This document shows positions 35,301-46,542 of a DNA stretch of 64,000 nt, piece by piece (the stretch's first letter is position 1; each line of letters starts with the position of its first letter). This DNA is from Halichondria panicea (Eukaryota > Porifera > Demospongiae > Suberitida > Halichondriidae): assembly GCF_963675165.1 (NCBI RefSeq), contig NC_087379.1, forward strand, positions 8,280,839-8,344,838, in the 5' to 3' direction. Under the pieces are notes generated by a model. It ran no database searches, was not told the DNA's origin, and saw nothing but the letters and a program-made list of their open reading frames with translations. A program made the translations under genes and the position numbers.

Positions 35301-38300
35301 TACAGAGAACGGTTCACAAGTAACGAGCGTCAGTTGAAAGAGGCTCAAGGGAACCTCGAGGTCACCAAGACCTCCATTGCTGAAAAGAAGAAGTGAGTGC
35401 ATGGCTTATCTATGTATAGGTAGAGGCATGTATTTTCAGCTTTTTAATATGATGACCCTTTACCAGTTTATTTCCTTACTCAATTTTTGGCTTTTTAATA
35501 ATACACCTTTACCAACTACTTGCCACTTGTGGTAATGTATTTTCAGCTTTTCAATGTGATGACCCTTTACCAGTTGATCTCCTTATGAATTTTCCTTTGG
35601 CTTTTTTACCAACTACTTGCCACACTTAACACACCATTCCATTATCACAACTTTTGTTCACCTACACACCCACACCCCCACACACACGCCCACACACAGA
35701 AAGCTCATGGCTCTGGAGTCTCAAGTGACCTCCAAGAAGACCCAGCTTGATAAGACAGTATCAGCACTAAGCACAGTGTCTGCTGTGGTTGAGAAGCTCT
35801 CACTGGAGATCAAGGAGAGCAGTGGTCATGTTGAGGACGCTAAGAGCTCAATGGCTGCTCAGAATGAGAAGGGACAAGTACTGTCAGCACTACTCAGGCA
35901 GAAGGAGAGAGGCGCTATGCCCGGGATGTGTGGGCGGCTGGTGAGGGGTGTGTGTGGGCGGATGGTGAGGGGTGTGTGTTGTGAGGGACATTATATTTTA
36001 TGTACACCGATTCAAGAGAGCTTATTATAGCTTATTGTAATAACTTATAAGTGTTCAATAATCCACTAGTACTATGAAGTAACCCTCTTAGGGAGATTTG
36101 GGAGCCATTGATGACAAGTATGACATCGCGATCAGCACAGCGTGTGGTCCTCTAGACTACATTGTGGTGGACACCATGGACACTGCAGTGCAGGCTGTAG
36201 ACTACCTCAAGAGGAACAACCTGGGAGTGGGCACATTCATTGGACTGGACAAGGTGGGGGGGTGGGGGGTGGCTGTATGGATGACATCAGTTGTTGAAAT
36301 CTGTTTTAATTGTTAGGCTTCTCTGTTTGTAGAAATTACAGAATGCATAGAATTATAGTCGTTGGTTGAAGGTTAAGATTAAAAACTGCTCTCCTAATAA
36401 ATTAAATAGCTCTGTTTCTCTTTACACACAGATGGAGAAGTGGAGCAAGCAAGCCAGTAGCAAGATAACTACGTAAGTCCTCCCCCCCCCCCCCATGCAT
36501 ATAGCCACTCCATTATCACCCCCTCCATTATCACCACACCCACTATTATCACCACACACCCACTCCATTATCACCACACACCTCCTCCATTATCACCACA
36601 CACCCCCTCCATTATCACCACACCCCCTCCATTATCACCACACACCCCCGTCCCGTTCACTGCAGTCCAGAGAATGTTTCTCGACTGTATGATCTTGTGC
36701 GTCCCAAAGACCCTCGCTATCGCAACGTGTTCTATCATGCCCTGAGGGACACTCTTGTGGCTGACAACCTCGACCAGGCCACCAGGATTGGCCTCAAGGT
36801 ACTGTACAACCACTGCTCTGGTGATACTGTCAGCATGAATGTACATGGGAAATGACTAATCATAGAACTATTGTATTGTAGAATGAAAGTTTTAAAGCAC
36901 CAGTAAAAATGTAGTGATTCGAATCAATAATTATATGAACACTAGCTCTGACATAGGCCTTGCTCTGACATAGGCCTTGCTCTGACATAGGCCTTGCTCT
37001 GACATAGGCCTTGAGTTCTTTTTTCTTCTTTTTTTTGTAGTACAGTCTCATTATGACAAAATGTAGAAGTGGAAACATTGTAAGCAAATGAAAGTCACAG
37101 TTGATAGGCCCCAAGCTCTAGGCTACACAGTTGTACACAGAACCACACAATGTGCTGTATTAGCTGCTATTGCTGTAGCTACTCCTCACTCCACTCAGCC
37201 ACTGCTTGCCTCCTCTTGTGTAGGGCTCCAAGCGTCATCGTGTAGTGACCTTGTCTGGTCAGCTGATTGATGCAGCAGGGACCATGAGCGGTGGAGGGGG
37301 GAAGGTATCTAGGGGAAGGATGTCCAGCAAACTAGTCAATGACCTCTCACCCCAACAGCTGGCAGAACTGGAGCAGAAACTCAGGAGCAAACAAAAGGCT
37401 TTGCAGGTAATAAAATTAAACTGCAAACATCATACAAATTATTGTGTAAACCTCTGTATTGTATAGCACTTGGTTGTTACAATGTTGTAGGAGTCTCTAC
37501 CTAAGAAGTCAGGTCTAGAGGATAAGGTTAAGATGTTGACCTCTGACCTTTCCGGGATAGAGAGAGAGATAAAGAAGTTACAACGTGACATTGAAGTTCT
37601 CCTTGTCAAGGAAGAAGGTACAAACTAGTACAAAACTGTGTAGTCTATCCCACACCCACACACCCACACTCCACACACACGCCCACACACACACCAGGCA
37701 TTGCGGCACGTGTGGGGGAGTTGGAGGTGGCAGCCAGTGAACAAGAGCAGATGGATCCCGCCCATTTGGCTCGGCTGGAGAGAGAGGTCAAAGGGTTCAC
37801 CAAGACATATCAGAAAGCACTAGATGCAGCAGAGACAGTCAAGGCACAAGTGGAAAGGTCAGAGTAGACGCATTTCTTATTCATTTTAGTATGTAATTTG
37901 GCATCCACATGCAGCACATGCATACGCCCACACCTCATCCACACACGCCCACCACACACATCACACAGGCTTCACTCCCAGATAATGGCGGTGGGGGGCT
38001 CACGCATGCAATCACAGCAGGCTCAACTGGATGCCATCTGCTCAGAGATGGACTCTAGTCAGGCAGCCATTACCAAGGCTACTGTAGCCATCAAAACCAA
38101 CGGACGTAACCTCAAGAAGTGCGAGGATAAGATCTCCTCTTTGGAGGGGGAGCTAGAGGATACAGAGCGGAGAATTGTGGAGGTCAAAGGTCAACTTAAG
38201 GCACTGGAGGAGGAGGCTAAGGAGATATTGGAAAAGCAAGAAAAACTGAAGGTACACGTATGAGGGAGCAGGCCTGTGTGGGGGAGCAGGCCTGTGTGGG

Positions 38301-40382
38301 GGAGCATGCCTGTGTGGGGGAGCAGGCCCGCTCCCCCAAACAGGGCCTGTGTGGGGGAGCGGGCCTGTGTGGGGGAGCATGCCTGTGTGGGGGGGCGGGC
38401 CTGTGTGGGGGAGCATGCCTGTGTGGGGAAGCAGGCCTGTGTGGGGGAGCAGGCCTGTTTTAGATGCTACTTTGAGAGATCATAACTTGTGTTAGGAATG
38501 TCCAATTTCGAAGCTAAAGGTTGCATTTAGTAGCTGTTTGGTAGTGCTACAATATGGTGTGCTTAGATCAGCAATTATTTTCAGGTCCAAATCTTCTGTT
38601 TTTTTGGAATTTTGGCTTATAATCATATTGGATACTTTGAGACTCTAACTATGCTCTCAGTATTTATTCCTCTCATTATCCCTCCCCCTCTTGTTAGGAG
38701 TCAGCAGTGGAGTATGGATCCACACTGGATGCCCTCAGGGGGGAGGTGGACGCTATAGAAGAAGAAGAGGCGGGGCTACAGAGCGGGCTGGTGGATGTGA
38801 AACACGAGCTAGACAAGTACATGAGCAAAATGAGAGAGAACAACGCCAGGATCAAGCACTTCCAGAGTGAGGTGAGCATCAACGTTTGCAAAGTTCGGAT
38901 TATGTTTGATGCTTGCAAAACATTCTAGTAATATTTATGGTAGTGGCTTAGAGTGATAAGTATACAGTCATGTAAGCAGTGTGATCATATCAATATTAGT
39001 CATGTTAGTGTGATCATATCAATATTAGTCATGTTAGTGTGATCATATCAATTTTAGCACAGCAACTATCTTCTAACGTAAACTATGCCCAGATTTTTCT
39101 GATCACCTGATACTGTAATCCACTTCCTATTGACGGACCCCCCACATAGATCAAGAAGCTGCACCTTGATGATGAGGGACCCCCTGCATTGGGTGATGAA
39201 GAGCTGGCAGGACTGGACAAACAGACGGTTGAGTACGAGATCACTGTCCTGGAGGAGAGGCTCAAGCAAATGACACCCAATATGGCCGCTATAGAGGAGT
39301 ACAAGCGGAAGGTGTGTGTGTGGTGTGTGTGTGTGTGTGTGGTGTGTGTGTGTGTGTGTGGTGTGTGTGTGTGTGTGTGGTGTGTGTGTGTGTGTGTGTG
39401 TTGTGTGTGTGTGTGTGTGGTGTGGTGTGGTGTGTGTGGGGGGGTGGGGTGGACTACTGTTACAATACTACATAATTATGTTTAGATTTAGGCAATATAA
39501 TTATTATGATGCAATGCATGTTGTCGATAAGTTGCTGCTTTCTGTAACAATCTCCCCTCCCCACACACACACCACACTCCCCACACACCCCCACACGCAG
39601 GATGAGCTGCACCAAGCTCGGCTAGTGGAGCTGGACACGGTGACTGGAGAGAGGGACAAGTGTCGAGGAGAGTTTGAGGATCTGAGGAAACAACGACTCG
39701 ACCAGTTCATGTCAGGGTTCAGTATTATCACTAACAAGCTCAAGGAGATGTACCAGGTGAGAGGGGGCGGGAAGTTGGAGGGGCTTCAGTAGCGAGGGGA
39801 TGGATGTGGGAGGAGCTTCAGTAGCGCTACACTAATGTTAGTTTAGTGTTCTGGATTGTTAGTGATAGTATTTCATTTTGTGTTGATTTTTTATACAAGA
39901 TACTGACATTAACCTCTCTGTATGTATGCTGCGTTATTCATTTACGGTAACCATAGTAACCACTGCCCCCCCCCCCACAGATGATCACTCTAGGGGGTGA
40001 CGCAGAGCTAGAGCTGGTGGACAGTCTGGACCCATTCTCTGAAGGGATCGTATTCAGCGTTCGTCCTCCTAAGAAGAGCTGGAAGAACATCACTAATCTG
40101 TCTGGTGGTGAGAAGACTCTCAGTTCACTGGCCCTCGTGTTTGCCCTCCATCACTACAAGCCATCACCACTCTATGTTATGGACGAGATTGATGCTGCCC
40201 TCGACTTTAAGAATGTCTCAATTGTTGCCCACTATATCAAGGTATGCTACACCTAGCTTACTGGTAGACGTGCATTTATTCACTGAGGGTAGATAGATCG
40301 TGTGCTTTAGATATTGCTTTCTGGTTTTCTCTCAATGCTAGCTAACTGGATTGTCCGCTAGCTAACTGGATCGTCCACTCAC

Positions 40383-40416
<34 letters not shown>

Positions 40417-40608
40417 ACACACACACACACACACTCACAGGAGCGTACCAAGAATGCCCAGTTCATTATAATCAGTCTGCGTAACAACATGTTCGAACAA
40501 GCCGACAGACTAGTAGGTATCTTCAAGACTGACGACGTCACCAAGACTTGCACTATTGACCCCCGGAAGATCCAGATTGGACTCACCCTCCCGACCATCT
40601 CCACATAA
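25127..40608 (+). CDS. SMC4: Structural maintenance of chromosomes protein 4 (condensin ATPase)
   Basis: Twenty-four exons join in phase to about 1235 aa (human SMC4 is 1288): 25127-25285, 27082-27273, 28454-28630, 28929-29093, 29432-29559, 30714-30811, 31308-31435, 33534-33723, 34097-34137, 34332-34388, 35271-35392, 35700-35940, 36092-36253, 36432-36472, 36666-36798, 37224-37406, 37491-37617, 37698-37857, 37969-38251, 38698-38871, 39150-39311, 39601-39756, 39981-40241, 40441-40608. SMC4 pairs with SMC2 in condensin to compact mitotic chromosomes. Walker A is GPNGSGKS (about 60-67), with ENFKSYAG before it as in SMC4. Coiled coils flank a hinge in exons 12-16 (GAIDDKYDIAIS, LRDTLVADNLDQATR). 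The signature LSGGEKTLSSLALVFALHH and Walker B VMDEIDAALD (D1161/E1162) are intact. Four splice junctions lie inside tandem repeats. Confidence 0.97.
25276..25430 (+). repeat. Minisatellite containing the SMC4 exon 1 donor site (four copies)
   Basis: A unit of about 39 bp (GTTCCATAAGGTGAGGGGTC, then AGCGGGTCTATACGCATG) occurs four times in tandem. The first copy is the real exon 1/intron 1 junction (CCATAAG|GTGAGG), so each unit carries about 10 exon bases plus the donor. Copies differ at a few positions. Confidence 0.92.
27005..27074. repeat. (CA)n microsatellite immediately before SMC4 exon 2
   Basis: About 35 CA dinucleotides end 7 nt before the CATGTACAG acceptor of exon 2, so the repeat stands in for the usual polypyrimidine tract. 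Confidence 0.95.
27942..28178. mobile_element. MITE, CCGTATAGCGCGAAATTTTCGAGG-type family, copy B
   Basis: Near-perfect terminal inverted repeats (TACCGTATAGCGCGAAATTT at the left, the complement ending GCGCTATACGGTA at the right) bound a 237 bp non-coding element. It is colinear with, but inverted relative to, 4553-4787. TA flanks both ends. It is in SMC4 intron 2. Confidence 0.87.
29086..29192 (+). repeat. Tandem repeat containing the SMC4 exon 4 donor site (three copies)
   Basis: A 35 bp unit (GCATTAAAGTAATAAGATTT, then GTATGCGTAATAGCT) occurs about three times. The first copy spans the exon 4 end and donor (GGCATTAAA|GTAATAAG), so exon bases and the donor are part of the repeated unit. 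The copies are almost identical. Confidence 0.9.
29290..29422. repeat. (CA)n microsatellite before SMC4 exon 5
   Basis: About 130 bp of CA dinucleotides with a few interruptions directly precede the CACGCAG acceptor of exon 5. Confidence 0.93.
30386..30716 (+). repeat. 32 bp minisatellite containing the SMC4 exon 6 acceptor (about ten copies)
   Basis: The unit is TTATTACCCCCTGTGCAG followed by CTACTAGTGTACAC. Ten nearly identical copies lead to the real exon 6 acceptor (CCCCCTGTGCAG|CTTTGAGTGTG). The exon's first bases are a diverged match to the post-AG part of the unit, so each copy offers an equivalent acceptor. One copy has TGTACAG instead of TGTGCAG. Confidence 0.93.
30924..31004. repeat. 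Two-copy tandem duplication in SMC4 intron 6
   Basis: A unit of about 39 bp containing GTTAGCACTGTTAGCTGTGC is present twice in succession with one or two differences. Confidence 0.75.
31436..33533. other. Long SMC4 intron 7
   Basis: About 2.1 kb without a supported gene. It holds a two-copy duplication of a ~55 bp segment (GTATACCACGCTGGGCCTTG) at about 32948-33067 and a family B foldback element at 33213-33474. Short open frames here show no family similarity or codon structure. Confidence 0.6.
33213..33474. repeat. Foldback repeat, family B, copy 2 (SMC4 intron 7)
   Basis: The left arm (CCATAACTTAACTCC, GATTTTCTGAAAGCCCAAAG, CGAGCTCTTTCCAATGATAT) is mirrored by the right arm (CATACCATCGAAAAGAGCTT, GCTTCCAGAAATCACAAAAT, GAGTTATAGACATTCAAAGA). 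It matches the RERE-intron copy at 17531-17813 across both arms and most of the centre. Confidence 0.75.
35927..35981 (+). repeat. Tandem duplication of the SMC4 exon 12 donor site
   Basis: About 26 bp including GTGGGCGGCTG|GTGAGGGG (the exon 12 end and donor) is immediately repeated with one change (GGATGGTGAGGGG). It is the fifth junction in the window included in a tandem repeat. Confidence 0.8.
36951..37016. repeat. 17 bp tandem repeat in SMC4 intron 15
   Basis: CTCTGACATAGGCCTTG is present four times in succession. There is no visible coding or splice content. Confidence 0.8.
38268..38460 (+). repeat. 18 bp minisatellite after the SMC4 exon 19 donor
   Basis: About ten copies of GGCCTGTGTGGGGGAGCA with small variants begin some 15 bp after the exon 19 donor. 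Unlike the other arrays, the splice site itself is outside the unit. Confidence 0.85.
39312..39445 (+). repeat. (GT)n microsatellite starting at the SMC4 exon 21 donor
   Basis: The donor CGGAAG|GTGTGTGTG is itself the first part of a ~130 bp GT-rich tract with TGG interruptions, so many GT dinucleotides follow the exon directly. Confidence 0.9.
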
Positions 40609-41042
40609 ACTAACTTTAGGCTTTTAATGACTCCTATAATTACCACCACTGCATAACATTAATGATTGTTTAAAGCTGATATTAAATCCTCTCATTCTAT
40701 TAAAATGTGCATTGATTGGAGAAGTGGTGATGCTTGCTTGCATTGATTGGAGAAGTGGTGATGCTTGCTTGCACGAGTAGTGCATGGGTATATATGATGA
40801 TAGCATCTGTTGTGTATGTGCATGTCCACAGTTCCTACACAATACGTCCATTGTCGGTCCTCTTATGTCAGCCAACTGTCATCATTTATACTAAATTAGT
40901 CCACGAGTGTTACACATTATGTACACATGCTACAACCAAGTACCACAAAATAGACAATAGAATTACAAAACAGGTTATTTTATTGTGCACAAAACATAAA
41001 AAATACACACACACACACACACACATGCATATATAGTGAGGT
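40609..41042. other. Convergent intergenic region between SMC4 and a GPCR
   Basis: Contains both 3' ends. ATTAAA near 40679 could serve SMC4. TTTATT at 40979-40984 gives AATAAA on the minus strand for the GPCR. A 31 bp segment with GCATTGATTGGAGAAGTGGT is tandemly duplicated at about 40710-40772, and a short CA tract lies near 41005-41025. No gene is seen. Confidence 0.55.
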
Positions 41043-42800
41043 TCAGTTGATGGGCGTAGTAGCTTCATGGGTGACGGTCGACTGGTAACTAACTACTTGA
41101 TTCTGAACATCCACAGCTAATGGTTGGTTGGCAGCGTGGTGATGGTTACCACGATCAATGGGACGGGGTTTGACATCCGGGATTCTTCGTGGGGGGTAAT
41201 CGTCGCTGTTGCTAGGGCAGAACAGTTGCCCTAGCAACCGTGTTCGGATTTTATCAGAGGCGAGCACGTAGAGGAAGACATTCCCCCATCCCTGACCACC
41301 ATCACCAATTGCCTGTGTGGGTGTGTGCGTGCGCGTGGGTGTGTGTGAGTGGGTGGGTGGGTGTATGGGGGTTATATACTACACACACACACATACACAC
41401 ACTTTGCACACACACAACCTAGCTTCACCTGAAAGTACGTGAGAACTGTAAAAACGGTAGCAATGACCTGTGTAGTGCAAGCACACGAAATGTACTGTGA
41501 TACGGCCAGTGAGTAGAAGAACTGGATAGTTCCCCAAATCCTTAGCAACACAAATACTATAGGAATGAAGGTCAGTTTGCGGTCAGCTTTCTTGACAACA
41601 CTAATCAGTCCAGCACTTAAAATATTCTCAGATTCTCCAATTTTTGTCTGCAATGGAACATAATTTTTATTTTTATTGTGTGGTTGGGAAATCCTTCAAC
41701 AGCACCACACAGTTGTGTAATCAGTTAGGGAACACAAAGGATACAATAACAATAATGGAACAATGCACACACGAAGTAACTCACCTGTTTCCTAACTTGA
41801 ACCTTGATCGCAATGTACAGACCTACAACAAGAAAATACGACAAAATCTCCCAAAATTTACCACCTAGAAATAACCAGAGCACTGTATCCTTAGCCAACC
41901 CATCATCATATTGAGACGGAGGCTGGGCTATGTAGCACCAGGTTGCAGCTGCATATGGCGAGTGGCCTAACTTCTCTGATATCAGCAGAGGCAGGCAGAT
42001 GAGAATAGGAGCGCCCCAACAGATAACGTGGAAATACGGGATCAATTTACTAGCCAGGACAACTCTGTTGCGAGCAATAGTGCAGTACAGGTAGAGAGCA
42101 AGAGCCGCTGTCCAGAGGAAGGAGCTCAGTGATGACCAACTAGTGATGAAGCTCTGAATCTTGCAGACCATATTGAATTGTACACAGCTCGAGCTTCCTG
42201 GGGGCTTGCCATTGTGAATAACGAAGTTGGCTGATCCTATGATGTAGCCAAAAGCAGTGAAGAAGTCTGCAATAGCTAGGAATGTGACAACACTGCGGGA
42301 GCCTGTGCGAATGTCTTTCCATCTGTTGGAAAATGTAAAATTAATTAAAAATTCCTCCACTCCTGTTGACAAGCACAAGCAAAACAGAAGCCCTTGTAAA
42401 CACACATATCAGACATTTATATCAGAGGTCAATATTAAAGTGGTCAGCTCTAAGACGGCTGCCGAGTTATTACTTCACTATAAGAAGGAAATCGATTTCA
42501 ATATTCCATAGCCATCTAGATCTAGGTAGAACTAGGTTGCAACATCGTATTATTAGCTACTACTGTTGAGCTAGTACTGTGGACTCACTTCCAGTAGCTG
42601 AACACAATGAGGAGAGAGCCGAGACAAGAGAGAGAGCTTGATACGATACTTACTGCAGCTTGCCCAGAGCTTCCATCGATGGGGTGCTCGTACGATAGGT
42701 TGGGATGTATATCTAGGCCTGCACAGCCACCAGTTGAGATAGGCCCAGGACACCAGTCCCATCTCTCAGACCCACTCGGTATATTGCATCTCACATGCAT
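41043..42800 (-). CDS. cAMP-receptor-like GPCR, 4 exons, about 412 aa
   Basis: Exons 42589-42800, 41785-42322, 41429-41647 and 41043-41312 join in phase. The N-terminus is short and Cys-containing (MHVRCNIPSG). TM segments include AVSIVSSSLSCLGSLLIVFS, FLAIADFFTAFGYIIGSA, ALALYLY and a TM6 block FIPIVFVLLRIWGTIQFFYS. The QAIGDGGQGWGNVFLY motif before the tail is the family signature seen in the three receptors at 10-15 kb. It has one more intron, splitting TM1 from the first loop, so it is an older paralogue. The cytoplasmic tail is basic and His/Asn/Pro-rich. Ligand and coupling are unknown. It lies head-to-head with SNUPN. Confidence 0.9.
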
Positions 42801-43109
42801 TGTAAACTGCCTGCTCTAGCTCTCACTTACTGACGGCTCTAAACAGTACTCCTGATATGATATGGTGAAGACTGACCTAATCGTGTGGACACATGTTCAA
42901 GAACATGATTCAACACCCACTCAGTCATTATTTTTTGATCAGACTAAAACACACCTCCTAGATTAAGTATAAATCAGCATTTCTAGAACACTGTAAAAGG
43001 ATAGTGCTATTGATATTGCATTGAAGTGCTACAATAAAAAAGGTAACTTAATCTATGATATAGAAGCATTGCTACATTCTACCACTCCTAAACTACAGAG
43101 CTAGCTACA
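42801..43109. promoter_or_regulatory. Shared upstream region of GPCR (-) and SNUPN (+)
   Basis: 309 bp separate the divergent start codons. The region is AT-rich with no other reading frame of note, so it probably holds both promoters. Confidence 0.4.
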
Positions 43110-44464
43110 ATGGATGACGCGTTGCTAGCCGAGCTCCAGACGGCCTCCATTAGTGGAGATGTCCACTCGGCCTATTCTCCCCATCCCCACTACAGTCAGT
43201 ACAAGCAGCACAAGGACGGCTACACCAACCAGGAGGTGCGGCGCAGGAAGATCCTCCAGAGCCAGAAATCTCGACGAAGGGACTTCATGGATTACTCCCG
43301 ACTGATAGTGGAGGGAGTGGAGTGTGAGATACCTGAGGGCGATGATGTCATGGATGATGTCATGGAGGGGGGTGGTGTTGACGAGGTGGACACCACAGTA
43401 GAGGCAACAAAGACAAAGGTTTGTGTGTACTCGCAATACAATACAACTTTAATTTGTAGTCAGCATGTTAGCATAGGTACTACCGTATTAGCTTTGCTAT
43501 CTTGGCATTGTCGAACTGTATACCAACGTTTACATTGGCGATGGTTTATATGAGGCTACCTTATCTGTACACACATCTCAGACCACCGTATAAGGTAGCT
43601 ATTACCTTCCCTTGTTCTGTTGACCTCTCTAATGAAATTGCTTATTCTATTCTACAGAGCAAAGGAAAAAAGAAACAGAAGAAGTTCTACCCTTACAGGA
43701 ACCAGCTCATGATGTCCGAGTGGCTGGAGGAAGTACCCGAGGATTTCACTGATAAATGGCTCATGTTCGTGTGCCCCATTGGTAAGAGGTGTCTAGTGGT
43801 AGCGGCCAAAGGAACCACTTCTGCCTACTCACGAACTGGCATACAAATCAACAACTTCCCATCTCTGCTCCCAGGAGGCTGTCACCGGACACATCACGTT
43901 GGACGGGACAACTGCATACTGGATTGTATATTCTACGAGACCACCCACACGTATTATGTACTGGACGTGATGTCATGGGGAGGTCACCCGGTGTATGACA
44001 GTGACACTGAGTTCAGGTCATTCTGGAAAGCCACGAAAATTAAAGACAATGCTGAAAGTATATCGAAGTTTTCACGAATCAATCCGATGAGTTTCATCGA
44101 TCTTCCCGGCTACCCGTGCACGCAAGAAGCCCTAGCAGAGGTGTTTACCCGGGAGTGGCCCGTACAAGTGGACGGGCTATTATTCGTACACAAGGAGGCA
44201 CATTATTGGGCAAAGAAAACGCCGCTAGCAACGTGGCTCAAGGCCAACATGGTGACTGATATTCTGGGGATACATGTATCCCAGGAGTTCCTCTCCTCTG
44301 CTCCTGTGTTGTCCGCCGTGGCCATGGAGGGCGTGGAAAGAGAAGGCAAGATACCTAAGAAATCGAAATCAAAGAAGACATCTTCTCAACAGCAGCTGGC
44401 TAGTATGGACGTGACTACGGAGGGTGATGCCGGCAATACTGTTGCTGAACAAATTGAATATTAA
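43110..44464 (+). CDS. SNUPN: Snurportin-1 (m3G-cap snRNP import adaptor)
   Basis: Two exons (43110-43418 and 43658-44464) join in phase 0 to 371 aa; human snurportin is 360. Snurportin-1 carries spliceosomal U snRNPs from cytoplasm to nucleus by binding their trimethylguanosine cap and importin-beta. An Arg/Lys-rich importin-beta-binding stretch is visible in exon 1 (EVRRRKILQSQKSRRRDFMD, about residues 43-62), followed by an acidic linker. The cap-binding domain fills exon 2 (MMSEWLEEVPEDFTDKWLMF, CPIGKRCLVVAAKGTT, FPSLLPGG, LDCIFYETTHTYYVLDVMSW, DGLLFVHKEAHY), with conserved tryptophans available for cap stacking. The C-terminus is Lys/Ser-rich. It converges with UBE2J2. Confidence 0.95.
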
Positions 44465-44716
44465 TTAACGTGATTCGTAATTATCCCTCATCTTCGTTGT
44501 GTTGTTTTTTATTTAATCTCTCCACTTCATAATATGCTGCATCAATATTCTTTCAAATTTAGCGTGTTTCATTTTGCATAATAATAATAATAACAATCAT
44601 CATCATCATCGGCTGTTCTTCTGAAGTACTTAACCAATAATTTTATAAGAAAAAAGTTTATGCGTGTAAAAACATTCAGATTTGTGTGAGAAAGATGAGC
44701 ACAATATTAACAAAGG

Positions 44717-46340
44717 TCAAGGTACAGACTTCAGTAGGAGGTTAACTAGTCCAGCGAATAGTATCACTCCAACAAATAAGAGAACGTTTGATGCCGTTCC
44801 AGTGCAGTAACCATGGTGATGCCGATTAGAGCTAAGATGGTTCGGAGGAACTAGGACAGTTTCTGGATGTGCCAAGTTGGCCTGATACTCTGCCTTGGCC
44901 TTCTTTATCTCCTGTAGTGTGTGTATGTGTGAGGTGTGTGTGTGTGAGGTGTGTGTGGGGGTGGGTTAAATGACAAGGAGATTGGATGATAATCAAAACG
45001 TATAATTATTATACAACCCTGTGTGTATATAGACACATAATATATAATAAATGGTGCACGTCAAGGTTCAAGGTTCAAGGTTCAAGGTTCACCAACCTCA
45101 CAGGAGGTGGGGAAGAGCTGTGTGAAGAGTGTGTGTTTAAGATTGTAATCCCAGCTGCTCACTGCCAGACTCTTCTTGGTCTCCACTGTAGTCTGGATAC
45201 TACCCACTGTGGACGTGGTCTCAAGCTGCACACACAACACACACAGGGACACAGTCAATGGGGGACACATTGATAAGACTAAAATCACCATTCGGATTAA
45301 TTGTGGTTTCAATTAAAGCACTAGTAGCTACGAGAATTAGACAACATGCAGCAAAGCTGTAACACTTCAAAGTAGCCATTGTGACCTTTAACCTTAATTA
45401 TTCATTGGCAGTCAATGACAGGAAATGCACATACCAAACTTCTTAGAAGCATATATAACATCACTCACGTTGCTATATATGCTTCTGTTCCCCTCTTCTG
45501 TAACACACTAATAAATTTTTTACCCCAAGCAAAACATGCCTCGAGGCAATAAGCAGTCGATATATCAGGACCTTGTGGGATTGTGTAACACAGCACGACC
45601 CAACGCACCATGAAGCTGAGCAGACCAGTGAGGATAGTAGCCACAGACCAGGCTGGGTTCCAGGTGTCAGGATGGAAGTCACTAATGGAGAGACAGAGCC
45701 GTGTGTTGGTTTGGAAGCGGCCATTGGGAGTGATCATCATGATCCTAGGTGGCTTGAATGGGTAATCCTTGGGGAACACCAGCTTGCCTAGGTAGAAACC
45801 ACCTGAAGGGAAAGGGGTGGGGGGTGTATTACTCAGTGAAACGCCGTAATTATACACATTAGGTCATCCTACACTTCCTGGTTTTAGTTGTGGTCTACAA
45901 AGGCTTGTATTATGGTTTTGTGTGTGGGAAGACAGCTAATAAGTCTTAGATACGTGTCTGTTCATGGTTGGCCATATAAATCTTGAACAGAATGGTATTA
46001 AAACGTCAAAGAGAACTGCTAATTAATTAAACAAACACATTAAACAAGCTACTAGTCCACATACCGTGATAGGGCGAGTCTTCAGGTCCCTTGACAACAT
46101 AATACCTGGGGCAGAATACATCACTGAGAAGTGACACACACAAACACACACACACACACACTGTTTACGTGGCTATGGTAGTCTAAGCTAACCACAATGT
46201 TAAGGTGTGTTCTGTCATGATTGATTTTACCATTCCAGGATGTTTGAAGGCAGAGGATTGGCGTCTACATAGGGCACTGGGTCCCTCTTGACTCTGAGGT
46301 AGTCTTGTCTCAGTCTTCTCACGGCTATAGGAGAGGCCAT
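44717..46340 (-). CDS. UBE2J2: Ubiquitin-conjugating enzyme E2 J2-like, ER-anchored
   Basis: Five exons (46231-46340, 46065-46105, 45609-45802, 45097-45225, 44717-44911) give about 222 aa; the human protein is 259. UBE2J2/Ubc6-type E2s act in ER-associated degradation from the cytosolic face of the ER. The UBC fold begins MASPIAVRRLRQDYLRVKRD. The active-site region NTRLCLSISDFHPDTWNPAW places the catalytic cysteine at about residue 87, and SVATILTGLLSFM follows as in UBE2J2. The C-terminal exon ends in one hydrophobic anchor (VLLFVGVILFAGLVNLLL) with four residues after it, a tail-anchored topology. The linker before the anchor is shorter than in mammals. A run of four TTCAAGG heptamers lies next to the exon 4 donor. 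It is head-to-head with COPS7. Confidence 0.94.
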
Positions 46341-46542
46341 CCTCCAGAACAGTATTTAGTGAGCTACACAGGAAATTATAAAACCTGCAAGCTTGCAGCT
46401 AGTAGAAGCCCCTCCCCCTTTCTGACTCAGCACTATTGACCTTCAACCTCTTCTTCAACCCCTTCACTGACTGAACTGCCTGGTGAGTGTGCCTTTCAGA
46501 TATCACTAAAATACAGCTGTCTGTGTGTCTCATTGCCAGGTC
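46341..46542. promoter_or_regulatory. Shared upstream region of UBE2J2 (-) and COPS7 (+)
   Basis: Only 202 bp separate the two start codons. The stretch ends in TTGCCAG just before the COPS7 ATG, which could be a 5' UTR splice acceptor. A bidirectional promoter is likely. Confidence 0.45.
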
